64,000 bases of DNA from Geosiphon pyriformis (GCA_016748015.1 JAAOMT010000514.1:418924-482923), one strand, 5' to 3'. Counted from the stretch's first letter, positions 32,746-42,400 are shown. Numbers and translations: made by a program. Notes: a model not told the origin generated them from the letters alone.

Positions 32746-32760
32746 TTACAAAGAGCACCA
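32746..32760 (-). other. D primer binding site
   Basis: Minus strand TGGTGCTCTTTGTAAAG region, two bases from the LTR end at 32763. It fits the TGGTGCTC shared with A1 and helps fix D's orientation and 5' end. Confidence 0.55.
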
Positions 32761-32762
32761 AA

Positions 32763-34715
32763 TATTATGAGTAAACTTGCTAAGATATTATAGTAATATT
32801 TAATGTTTTGAATTTGAATAAAGAAACTGTAAAGTTTTTTTTAAATACATAAAAAATATGCTAAAGTTATTAGTTTTTAAGAATTTTTGCTATATGTAAA
32901 TTTATTTATAAAGTTCTTTGGTTATAAAACATAATAATATATTTTGGCAGTTTAGAATTATAAATGTAGGCTAGTTTCTCTAAGCTAGTTGAGTATAGTT
33001 GCTAGGATTTAACATTATTTTTTTGTCTTTCTGATAAATTAACAAGATAAAATTAATATCCAAATCTAAAGAAAACTTTTCTTTTTTACCAAACTATTAT
33101 GAAGTTTATTCTTAAACAATTAATTTTTAATGTTGTTATTTTACAAAAAATAAAAAAATAAAATAAAAAAATAAAATAAAAAAATAAGAAAAAAAAATAA
33201 GAAAAATTAGTATTATTAATTATCATAATCAAAAAAAATTGGTTCAACCTATTGTTATCAAAAGTTTTTGGTCTCTTTTTTTGAATATTATTAATGTTTG
33301 TCTGTTGCTAATTCACATTTTCTGGAAGTAATTGGATCTTTAATAACTGAATTTATCTTTAAATTATCTTCTATAATTTAAACTACTGGACTTATAAGTA
33401 GAATGACCAATTTTGTGCTAGTTACTTTATGTAGTTACATTGTAGTAAATGTCAACTTTTTCTCAGAAATTGCTTGTCTGAAAGCTCACTAAAAATGTGT
33501 AGTTACTTTGTTGTAAAAGTCAAATCTTTTACAAGAATTCTATCTGTAGACTACTTTAATGATTATAATAAGAAAAGAAAAGAAAAAATAAAATATAAAA
33601 AAAATAAAATTTTGTTAAGAAAACATTTTCTATTCAGGCCTAAAGTTACTAACAAATTACTGAAATTGATAGCTAATTAATTTTAAAATGTTAGTTGTGT
33701 TGAAAGAATTTCAAGTGTAATAATTAAGGATTTGGTTTTTAAATATTTAATTTTTATTTGAAATATGTAAAAGGTGATTTGTTCTAATTAAGATATCTAA
33801 AGTAAAATATTATAGTAAGATACATTTTTTTGAAGAAAAAAGCTCTTCTTTTATACAACTTGTTGTAGTACTAGTCTTTGAACTTCCACTTTTCTTTTTG
33901 CTACAATTTTAGCAAACTAAGAATACATTTCAGCAAACTACAAGTTATTTCTACAAACTATTGATTATTTCGGCCAATTTCTGCTAATTTCGGCGAATTT
34001 TTGAATATTAAATGGTTTAAAGTATTGTGTAATTTGATCATCTTAATTTCTATAATACAAATTGGATTATTAATTAAATAATAATATTTGATATTTTGCT
34101 TAAATAATAAGTAATAATTGCAATAATAATAATATATACTAATTAATAATAGAAATTATGAGAGTAATTTTATGCTAATTAATAACTAAAATTTTACTGG
34201 TAACACCATTAAAATTTTAAAGTTATTTATATTAATAGCATCTAATCTAAAACAAAGATAAAAAAAACAATTAATTTGATTTTAACAACATAAATTTTAA
34301 AATTATATACAAGTAGATTGAATAACATTTTATTTAATAATTAATAAAAAATATAAAAAACTTAAATAAAAAGATTTATTAAGTTTAAAAATAAAATATT
34401 TAGAAAAAATTGGGTTTTGTTTTTTGTTTATCTTTTTTTATCTGCTAAAACTATTTGTTTTTATACATATTTTTTAGTTTTATAAGATTGCTTTTAATTG
34501 TTTATTATTACTAGCTATTGCTTGCTATTTCTATTATTGCTTTATTTTTTTATGCTATAATTAGTTATTTTATGTTATTTTATATTATTGTATATTATCT
34601 TGAATTATTATGTATTATTTTGTATTATTTTATATTATTATATTTTTTTTATGTTATTACATATTAATTACGTTTTTTTAATAGCTTTAAATTGGTTTTT
34701 TTTACTCAAATAACA
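32763..34715 (-). repeat. E2: 5' LTR of D (interrupted by C3)
   Basis: Starts TATTATGAGTAAAC (decayed TGTTATGGATAAGC) and ends CTCAAATAACA (decayed ACTTGGGTAACA). Excluding C3 it is about 1.0 kb and aligns in reverse with the E1 solo LTR (35131-36128 plus 45517-45563): shared landmarks include TTCTTTGGTTATAA, ACTATTATGAAG, GAAAAATTAGTAT and AATTGGTTCAA. Right of 34715 lies family A integrase sequence, so D is inserted in A3. Confidence 0.82.
33253..34205 (-). repeat. C3: solo family C LTR (953 bp) in D's LTR
   Basis: TGTTATCAAAAG to ACTGGTAACA, same orientation as C2. Flanked by CTAT (33249-33252) and CCAT (34206-34209), one transition apart. It carries the ~21-bp repeats (about 33899-34000) and TATA on the minus strand (about 33854). 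No internal C sequence is attached. Confidence 0.86.
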
Positions 34716-35003
34716 ACATTTACCCAATTTTTGTTGTTTAATTATTTAATTGTATTGGTATTAATATTGTTAAATTTTTAATAATAACTTTTAATAACAA
34801 CAAATATATTATAACAGCTATTAATTATTTTATAAAATAGATAAAAACAATAGTTATACTTAATTAAACAGCAATTTTTATTGTTAATTTTATTTATGAA
34901 AACATTATATGTTGTTATAAATACTTCAAAAATATTTTATCTAATAAAAAAAAAGTTTTTTTTAGTACTTTAGTTAAAAAACTTTGTAGAAAACTAGAAA
35001 TAT
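34716..35003 (+). pseudogene. A3 integrase core (left piece)
   Basis: Very AT-rich, but aligns base for base with A0/A2 integrase from the PIS-VGQ region through NRYIIT to NFIYENIICCYKYFKN, LSNKKKVFFSTLVKKLCRKLE. The first and second core Asp codons are decayed. It stops at 35003, where A4 was inserted; the coding continues at 61914 (CYKLLFSYYF). Confidence 0.78.
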
Positions 35004-35006
35004 TAT

Positions 35007-35130
35007 TGTTATGGGTTGGAGTAACAAGCTAATAAATAGCAAGGAAGAACAGAATTGTAGGATGATAGAAATAATCAAAGAAAATTCAACTTCAAAAAGT
35101 GAATTGAATAAATATGGATTCAATGTATAA
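35007..35130 (-). repeat. A2 3' LTR, first segment
   Basis: Matches the first ~124 bases of the A LTR (plus strand: TGTTATGGGTTGGAGTAACA onward to TGGATTCAATGT). It is interrupted by E1 beginning TGTTACCC at 35131; the remainder is 45564-46143. Confidence 0.88.
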
Positions 35131-36128
35131 TGTTACCCAAGTAGAAAAACCGACCCGAAGTTAAAATGTGACCAGAACATGACATAACACAAAATAGTAC
35201 ACAATAATGTTGAATAATACATTATAACTTAGGATAGTGCAGGATAATGCATTATAATATAGAATAACACAGAATAACATGTAATAACACCAGATAATGT
35301 GTTATAATATAGAATAACTGGTAATAACATAGAAAAACAAAGCAATAACAGAAATAACAAAAGCAATAGTTAGCAATAACGAAACAATCAAAAGCAATCC
35401 TGTAAAACCAAAAGAATGTATAAAAGCAAGTAGTTGTAGAAAAAAAGAACAGACAAATAGATATGAACTACTAAACAAGAAACAAATATCCATACCCCCT
35501 TCTTATTTATTATATTCTATATTTATCTTCTGAAATAAATCAATTATTAAGAAATCCGAATCATGAATTTATGTTCTCAAACTGTGTGGAATTTATGTGA
35601 ATTAACCATTGTTCTGTATCTTTGTTCCAGGACAGATGCTCTTAGCATAACCACCTTGAACTATTAACAATTTGGACCAATTGCTCTTAATCACGGTGAT
35701 TGACGATACTAATCTATTTTTCCTTTTCTTTCTTATTTTTTCTTTTTTTTCTTTTTTTTCTTTTCTTCTTTCTTTACCTTCTTTTGTGGAGCAGCAACAT
35801 AGTAAAATTGACTATTTGGGAATAGACTTCATAATAGCTTAGTAAAAAAAAGAAGCTTCCCCTAGGTTTTTAGATATTAACATTATCTTGATAGCTTACC
35901 AAAAGGGCGAAAAGACAATGCCAGACCCTAACAACTGCATTCATTAGCTTGAAGAAGAAAGCTCACATTTATGGAAAATGTTGCAATTGATGAAAGACAA
36001 ACTCTGTGCCTTATAACCAAAGAACTCAATAGGTAAATTCACATCCAGGAATAGACCTTCAGAGACTGATAATCAAAACTAAGCCAACAGAATTATGCGG
36101 AAGATGCATTACCAATAATTGAGAGCAC

Positions 36129-37097
36129 TGTTACCAGAAATTTTTGGTCTCTTTTCTTGAATGTTGTTAATGTTGATTTGCTGTGAATTCACGTTTTCAG
36201 GAAGTAGTTGAATCTCCAGTAACTGAATTTATCTTCAAATTATCTCCTATAATTTAAATTGCTGGGCTTATAAGTGGAATGGCCAATTCCGTGCCAGTTA
36301 CTTTGTGTAGTTACATTGTAGTAAACATCAACTCTTTCTCAGGAATTGCTTGTTTGGAAGCTCACTAAAAATGTGTAGTTACTTTGCTGTGAAAGTCAAC
36401 TCTTCTACAGGAATCTCATCTGTAGGCTACCCTAACGATTATGATAAGAAAAATAAAGAAAAATAAAAGAAATGTAAAAGAAATGGAATTTATCAAGGGA
36501 AACGTTTTCTATTCAGGCTTGGAGTCACTAACAGTTTATTGAAATTGGTAGCTAATCAATTTCAAAACGTTAGTTGTGTTGAGGAAATTTCAAGTGTAAT
36601 AATTTAAGGATTTGGTTTTCGAATATTTAATTTTTATTTAATTTTTGTAAAAAGTGATTTGTTCTAATTAAAATATCTAAAGTAAGATTCTATGGTAAGA
36701 TATAAAAAGGATACATTTTCTTGAAGAGAGAAGCTCTTCTTTTATACAACTTGTTGTAGTACTAGTCTTTGAACTTGCACTTTTCTTTTTGCTACAATTT
36801 GGGTGAACTAAAGATATATTTTGGTAAATTTACAAGTTATTTCACTGAACTATTGATTATTTCGGCGAATTTTCATTAATTTCGGCGAATTTTGACTATG
36901 TTAAATGGTTCAGAGTATTGTATAATTTGATCATCTTAATTTCTAGAGTACAAATCGGATTATTGATTGAGTAATGATATTTGATAATTTGGCTAATTTA
37001 ATAAGTGATAATTGAAATGATAATAATATGCTAATTAATAATAGGAATTATGAAGATAATTTCGTGCTAATTAATAGCTAAAATTCTACTGGTAACA
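36129..37097 (-). repeat. C2 3' LTR (969 bp)
   Basis: Perfect 9-bp inverted ends TGTTACCAG/CTGGTAACA. Minus strand: about five ~21-bp repeats containing TTCGCCGAAAT or TTCACTGAAAT (36893-36794), then TATA in GTTGTATAAAAGAAGAG (about 36744-36728). A TTCTATTTAGG-type leader and a pyrimidine/A-rich tract follow. ORF3's stop codon falls inside. Confidence 0.92.
36794..36893 (-). repeat. ~21-bp tandem repeats in C LTR upstream of TATA
   Basis: Five units spaced about 21 bp on the minus strand: AATTCGCCGAAATTAATGA, AATTCGCCGAAATAATCA, GTTCACTGAAATAACTTG, ATTTACCAAAATATATC, AGTTCACCCAAATTG. Equivalent blocks are in C1 (28424-28530), C3 (33899-34000), C4 (60462-60562) and the right C2 LTR (45223-45312). 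The first two units are best conserved. Probable upstream activating sites; inference. Confidence 0.72.
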
Positions 37098-37785
37098 TAA
37101 TCTCCTCCTCAAGACTGAGCTCCATCGAAGTCCAAGTACTATCTGTGATATTAAGATAGTGGTCTAATATAATTGAAATGATTTGGTCTGAAAATTGTTG
37201 AAATTTCAGTTCTGTGAGCTTTCCAATGTATTGAATTTTTATTGGTTGCAGTATTGGATTTTGTAAGACGTTTCCACAAGTGTTGAATAAATTATAGAGT
37301 CTAAAAGCTGCTCTAAGTTTGTAGCAAGTGTTTGTTAATCCAGCTGCTGTCTTAAATTCATTGTGAATTTGTTTTTGTATCGCCTCAGGAGTGAGATTTG
37401 TTGCTTCAAGTTCCAGTTTTCGTTCATAAAGTGTTTTTCCAATATAAAAATATCTATATATAAGGGTATGTTCCTTGTTCTGTTCATTGAGAAATAGTAG
37501 TAGTTTTTGTTGAATTGTGGCATTTGGTGAAATGTTAATAAAGGCAAATAAAAGGTTTTCTTTTAGTGCTTGCTTCAAAAGTTCTGGTAACCTATTTTCA
37601 GAGTGACCTCTTGTTTTTCTTCTATAGAGGTGGTAGTTCTGAGAATTATTTACTACTGGGGCTGTGGTTTCTTTTTGAATGTAATTAATTTGACTTCCAT
37701 TAATCGTTATGGATAAGTCAGGAAGTGTTTTCAAGGCTAACATTAATTTTTGGGATATTTGTTGAATATTTCGGGGAATAATCAT
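37078..37785 (-). CDS. C2 ORF3: intact post-integrase protein (235 codons)
   Basis: Complete frame from ATG (37785) to TAG (37078), free of stops although RT and integrase in the same element are broken. Landmarks: MIIPRNIQQISQKLML, LPDLSITINGSQINYIQ, NYHLYRRKTRG, NATIQQKLLLFLNEQ, YFYIGKTLYERKLELEATN, CYKLRAAFRLYNLFNTC, IQYIGKLTELKFQQFSDQI, EEEIMLPVEF. It appears mostly helical and soluble, with no signal peptide, membrane span or zinc motif. It starts about 155 bases after the integrase stop and ends 20 bases inside the 3' LTR. Related ORFs are in B1, C1 and, more distantly, the A copies. Function unknown; an accessory or capsid-like role is possible. Confidence 0.85.
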   Translation of the reverse strand: MIIPRNIQQISQKLMLALKTLPDLSITINGSQINYIQKETTAPVVNNSQNYHLYRRKTRGHSENRLPELLKQALKENLLFAFINISPNATIQQKLLLFLNEQNKEHTLIYRYFYIGKTLYERKLELEATNLTPEAIQKQIHNEFKTAAGLTNTCYKLRAAFRLYNLFNTCGNVLQNPILQPIKIQYIGKLTELKFQQFSDQIISIILDHYLNITDSTWTSMELSLEEEIMLPVEF

Positions 37786-37942
37786 GATAAAATTGACTAA
37801 TTAATGAAAAGAGAGAATAAAGAAAATTATTTTTTGGGTATGGAGTTTTATTTGTTTTTGGGTTTGTGTGTTTTTGTAATTATTTGCTATTTTTGTCTTT
37901 GTGTGTTATAAAAAGAATTATTGTAAAATTATGTTAAATTAA

Positions 37943-39290
37943 GTGTTCAAGTTTGGTTGTTGTTCTATTATGACTATTGGTTCTAAATTTCGGTGAATAT
38001 CTTCAGGATTAATTAAAAGGGAATGTATACCAATTTGTGGAATTAATGATTCAGAATTGTTTCTGGAATGATAGTGTTTCAATCTATCTCCATGTGCAAC
38101 TTTTGCTAGTACTTTGTTATCAAGTCTTAACTTATATGATTCATTGCCTAGAATTTCGTGAATATAAAATAGTCTATCCCATTTGTTTTCAAATTTTCCA
38201 TTCTATTGTTTTTCAGTCTTAGTTCTGTGTAAGAAAACTTTATTTCCAACTTTAAATTCGTTGGTTATGGGTGGTAATTTGTTGTTATGTCTTTCTTTTT
38301 GTTGAGCTTGAGAATATTCAATATGAGTTGCTGCTATCTTTCTTTTTTCTTCCAGTGTACAAAGAAGAGTATAGGCCCTTTTTTGGAGTGTTTCTTGAAA
38401 GTTTTTTTCATTAATTAGTTGCACAGGATATGTTTCCACTGTGAAATTAATTGGTAATGTTGCTGTCCTTTCATAAGTTAAATCAAATAGTGTGTGTTTC
38501 GTAGTATCTTGTTTTAGTGTTCTGTATGCTAGTAATACTGATGGAATAAAGATATCCCATTCTTGCTCAAAATCTGTTGAGACTTTGGCTAAAGATTCAC
38601 ACAATGTTCTGTTGAAACATTCTACAAATCCATTTGTTTGGAGATAATAAGGTAATGATAAAGGTTTTTTGACATTGAATTGTTCACAAATTTCTTGTAT
38701 CAAGTTGTTCACAAAATGTGTTTCTTGATCAAATAAGAGTTCAATTGGGCATCCATGTCTACAAATAATGTCTTCATAGATGAAATTTGCTACTGATTTT
38801 GCATCTGCTCTTTGGATGGCTCTAGCTTCAGGCCATTTGGTAAGATAATCTACTGCAACTACAATATAACAATTTCCTTGGGTTGTAATAGGTAATGGTC
38901 CGACTAAATCAATTTCAACTCTGTCAAAAGGTTGTTCAACTTTGATTGGATTCAAAGATTCTGTGGGGCAAGTTCCTCCTTTTCTTTGACAACTATTACA
39001 AGATTCTACGTATTGTCAAATGTTTTTTTGTATTTGAGGCCAAAAATAATGTTCAAGTGTTTTTTGAATTGTTCCATCTCTTCCCAAGTGTGCTGAAAAA
39101 GGATCTGTGTATATGTTATATAGAATTGTTTTTTTTTCATTTTCTTGTATTAATCAGAGTAATTGGTTTGGGTTTTTGCAATTTTTGAAATAGATTTTGT
39201 TGTGGTGTATGAAATATTGTTTTGACTGGTGTTGTAAATGATGTTTTTCACTTGGAGACCAATTTTCTGGCATGGTAAAAGTCTCTAAAT
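37943..39290 (-). pseudogene. C2 integrase
   Basis: The open core 38955-38203 (250 codons) holds EIDLVGPLPITTQGN (first Asp), YLTKWPEARAIQRADAK, LFDQETHFVNN (second Asp), TNGFVECFNRTL (Glu: full DDE set), TATLPINFTVETYP, and FKVGNKVFLHRTKTEKQ. Upstream (39290-38960) the zinc region reads NIYTDPFSAHLG and CNSCQRKGGTCPTE with stops. The C-terminus continues to NLNT near 37945. It appears catalytically plausible, but the frame is broken on both sides of the core. Confidence 0.9.
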
Positions 39291-39381
39291 AGTTTTTAAG
39301 ATTACTGTAGTTTCTGGGATCTATTATTGGTTGGTTATTTTGTTAGTAGGTTGGTAAGTTGTGGTAAAATTTTTGTTGGTG

Positions 39382-39960
39382 TTAATCTTGTCTCATTCTT
39401 GAGAGGCTATCAATATTGGTGTGTAGTTTTCCTGGTTTGTGATGTACAATGTATCTGTAGTCTGCTAGGAAGTCATTCCATTGAGACTGTTTGGCATTTT
39501 GTTTAGTTTTCTTTTTATTGAGCCATTTGAGACCAATATTGTCTGTTATAATGTCAAATTCTTTTCCATTTTTTAGATATTGTTGAAAATGTTTAAAAGC
39601 CCAAATGACTGCAGCCACTTTTAATTCAGTTAAGCCATATTTGAGTTCTATTAGCTTGAGTGTTTTGTTGGCATAGGCAATGACTTGTTCTTGGCCATTT
39701 TTATCTAATTGTGATAAGATGGCACCAAAAACTATGTGTGAAGCATCAGTGGCTAATTAGAACCGTTTGTTGAAGTCTGGGTAGGCAAGAACTGAAGCTG
39801 TTGTCAATTTTGTTTTGAGGGTTTCAAAAGCTTTTTGTTGTTCTTCTGTCCATTTGTATGGTACATTTTTGTTGGTGAAATAATTGAGTGGTTTGGCAAT
39901 TTCTGAGAATCTTTTGATGAATTTCCGATAATAGGAGGCTAATCCTACAAATCTTCGTAA
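39382..39960 (-). pseudogene. C2 RNase H
   Basis: NVPYKWTEEQQKAFETLKTKL, then the TDASHMVFGAIL core Asp region near 39745, QEQVIAYANKTLKLIELKYG, and AAVIWAFKHFQQYLKNGKEF with IITDNIGLKWLNKK (last Asp) in the open frame 39618-39382, ending NIDSLSRM. One stop replaces Trp near 39758. Confidence 0.86.
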
Positions 39961-40660
39961 CTCTATGGTATTTTTGGGAGTTTAGAAGTTTTTGACAGCA
40001 CTGATTGTTTTAGTGTTTGGTTTGACTCTATCTTTGCTCACAATGTGTCCAAGAAAGATTAAGCTTGTTTTTCCAAAGTGATATTTCTCAATATTTAATT
40101 TTAATCCTGCTTTCCGTAATTATTGAAAAACTTCTCACAGATGAATGAAGTGGGCTTCAAAGCTTGGTGAGTATATATCAGTGTTATTAAAATAGACAAC
40201 TACTGATTGCTACAGGAATCCTTCATATACAACATCCATGAGTCATTGAAATGTTGCTGGTGCATTGCAGAGTCTAAAAGGCATAACATTGAATTTATAT
40301 TTTCCTCCTTGGGTGGTAAATGCTGTTTTGGGTCTATCTTTTGGGTCCATTTCGACTTGCCAGTATCCACTTTCCAAGTCTAAAGTTGAGAAGAACTTGG
40401 TTTTTCTTAGAGCATCTAGCATGTTATCAATTCTTGAAAGAGAGTAGGCATCTCCAATTATCATACTGTTCAATTGGCGATAGTCAACACAAAATCTGAT
40501 TTTTCCATTTTTCTTTTTGACAAAGACTACTGGTGAGGCCCAAGGACTTCTTGAGGGCTAAATCAATCTATTATTGAGCATTTTCTGGATTTCTTCTTTG
40601 ATGAATTGGTGGCTGACAGGTGGCACTCTGTAAGCTTGCTGATATTTTGGTGGAGCATCT
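39900..40660 (-). pseudogene. C2 reverse transcriptase
   Basis: VVFVKKKNGKIRFCVDYRQL near 40535-40475, then 40473-40243: MNSMIIGDAYSLSRIDNML, FFSTLDLESGYWQVEMDPKD (first Asp kept), FTTQGGKYKFNVMPFRLC. Next VVVYFNNTDIYS (about 40205-40165), where YxDD has become YFNN. Then FLGHIVSKDRVKPN and the thumb. Start is within the polyprotein; stops at Gln/Trp positions. Confidence 0.9.
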
Positions 40661-41943
40661 TCTGTATGGATCTGATGTTGAACAATATTCATTTTTTCCA
40701 GGTCATTGTTGTCTTTTGCAAATATATCTGCAAATTCAGCTATCAATTGTTTCAATTGTCTTTGTTGTTGAGGTTCTAAGGGACCCATGTTGATTTGAGA
40801 AAGTTTTTCTTCCAAAAAGTGGTAGTTATCAATGGTGAAAATGATATTTGGATTTGGGAGTAAAGTGTGCCTTACAATTTCGATGAAATTAGAGACAATT
40901 TGGGGGTTTTCATTTTGCAAGATATTGCTGTGTATGATTCCAATTTCTAATTTGTTTAATAAGACAATAGGGTAATTATTGGGGTTGTAGAATATAACTC
41001 GAAATTTTTTCATTTCTTTGGGAATATAAATGTTTGGAATTGAGATTTTATGCTTCAAACAGATTTGTTCATTGGATTCAAAGATTTGTTGGGTAGTAGT
41101 GGGTTTTGAGCAAGTGTAAATTTTGTGATGTTCTCTAAAAGATGAAATGGTAATTGGTTGGGGAAGTTGAAGAATCTGGTGAGATTCATTTTGTATTTTA
41201 AGAGCTATGTTTACTAGAACTGTAAATCGTCCAGTTGAACCAAAACCTTGCATTCCTCTTTCACTTTTTCCCAATTGTTCTCTGTTGTTAACTGATTGTA
41301 GATCCGAAATATTGATTAAGGGTAGGTAAATTGCTTGAGCAATTTTTTTAGCATGTTCAATCTTGAATGGTTTGTCTGTTTTATTCTGCAATATGATGGT
41401 AATGTCTTCAATATATCCTGCATTTATAACTCCTCTTTTAACTTTGATTCCTTTGCTTGCCAATGATGATCTGGATGCAATTTGAACCATTGCTCCAAGT
41501 GGAATTTCAAAAGCAATTTTGATTTTTGTTAAGGATTTTGGTTGGAAAACCAAAGTATCTTTTTCTGGATATCTAAGGTTATATCCAGCATCAATTTCGT
41601 GTGCTTTTTCTGGTCTGATTTCTTGGCCATAGTTGTCAAAATATTTAAGTTGTAGAGATAGTTGCTTTTCAAGAAGATAGATGGGGGTGATTGGTAGTTC
41701 TTCTACCAGTTCAGATACTCCAAATTCGATTTCATTTTCATTATTTTCCTCTGGCAGGAGAATGCTAAGAGCATAGCATTCTAGACACCATTTGTTATCA
41801 CAAGACATGATGTATTTTTTACACAATTGAATGTTTATTTGCTCTAATCGTTGAATTTAAGCTTCTTAAGTTGAGTATGTGTGGCTTGTAATTTGGTGGT
41901 AGGTTTCTACTTCATCTTCATAATCAAATCCAGCTAATTCCAT
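40558..41943 (-). pseudogene. C2 ORF2 start and dUTPase domain
   Basis: A long open frame (41826-40558, 422 codons) preceded by an ATG at 41943 that overlaps the ORF1 stop (two stops intervene near 41880). dUTPase motifs: DAGYNLRYPEK (motif 1, near 41600), ASRSSLASKGI (2, near 41470), GVINAGYIEDI (3, near 41420; the usual Asp of GVID is Asn here), AKKIAQAIYLPL (4, near 41340), RGMQGFGSTGRF (5, near 41250). A ~200-residue segment follows (SNEQICLKHKISIPNIYIPK, LEPQQQRQLKQLIAEFADIF) before RT. A homotrimeric enzyme cleaving dUTP is the known role of the family. The D-to-N in motif 3 probably disables this copy. Confidence 0.9.
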
Positions 41944-42400
41944 GGTATACTAATGTATTTAGCTTTTTTCATTTGGTGGACATCTTCTTGGATGGCTTTA
42001 TTGATCAATGCCATTGCTAGGTCAAAAATCATTTCAGCATCATGAGGGTAGTGGTAAAGTTTATTGAAAACACTGTTGTATACTGTATCAAATGATGTTC
42101 TTTTTCTGACTTTTTCCGAAATTGATAGAGCATATTGACAGGTTTGATCACATACTCCTCCTCTTATTGCAACATCAATCCAGTTGTATTCTTCTAATAA
42201 CATATCTCCACATGTAAGACAAGGTGTGTTGTCTCATTTTCCACTTCTTTTTGGAGATCCAAATCATTCTCTATGGCATGCTTTGCAAAAGTAACAGATA
42301 TGAGTTTCATATTCCTCTTCTGGAAAAATACATGCTCCCATTGATGAAAGTTTCTTGTTGCAATCTTTGCATTTGAGTGGAATATAGGGTGGTTGTTTTT
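41934..42400 (-). pseudogene. C2 Cys-rich module and ORF1 C-terminus
   Basis: PLKCKDCNKKLSSMGAC, then THICYFCKACHRE, GSPKRSGK, DNTPCLTCGDMLLEEYNW, and GGVCDQTCQYALSISEKV. Two Trp-to-stop changes fall between. Nine or more Cys and one His in CxxC pairs suggest a two-site zinc domain. A helical tail (KTSFDTVYNSVFNKLYHY-type, to SIPWN, stop at 41934) ends ORF1. The module lies between protease and dUTPase as in B1. Not assignable to a family by eye. Confidence 0.72.

Larger units (their letters stand above)
29180..32762 (-). mobile_element. D: internal region of a heavily decayed B-like gypsy element
   Basis: Over 3.5 kb of nearly pure A/T that looks empty until compared with family B. On the minus strand I can read, in order, an N-terminal gag segment (32667-32251), a zinc knuckle (about 31235), and a protease (about 30720-30310). 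The part 30300-29180 must hold the next pol stretch but is too decayed for me to assign. A run of about 20 T lies at 30129-30148. The left end was replaced by C1; the right end is LTR E2 at 32763-34715. Confidence 0.75.

Noticed and set aside
33140-33210. A-rich run as a poly(A) tail of a LINE insertion
   Set aside because: It aligns with the A/T-rich tract of the E LTR (reverse of 35720-35770), so it is part of the LTR.
35302-35493. Hydrophobic minus-strand 63-codon frame in E1
   Set aside because: Antisense of a repetitive LTR promoter; apparent membrane segments come from AT-rich repeats.
37078-37785. ORF3 as a true envelope glycoprotein
   Set aside because: No signal peptide, membrane anchor or cleavage site can be seen; only its position resembles env.
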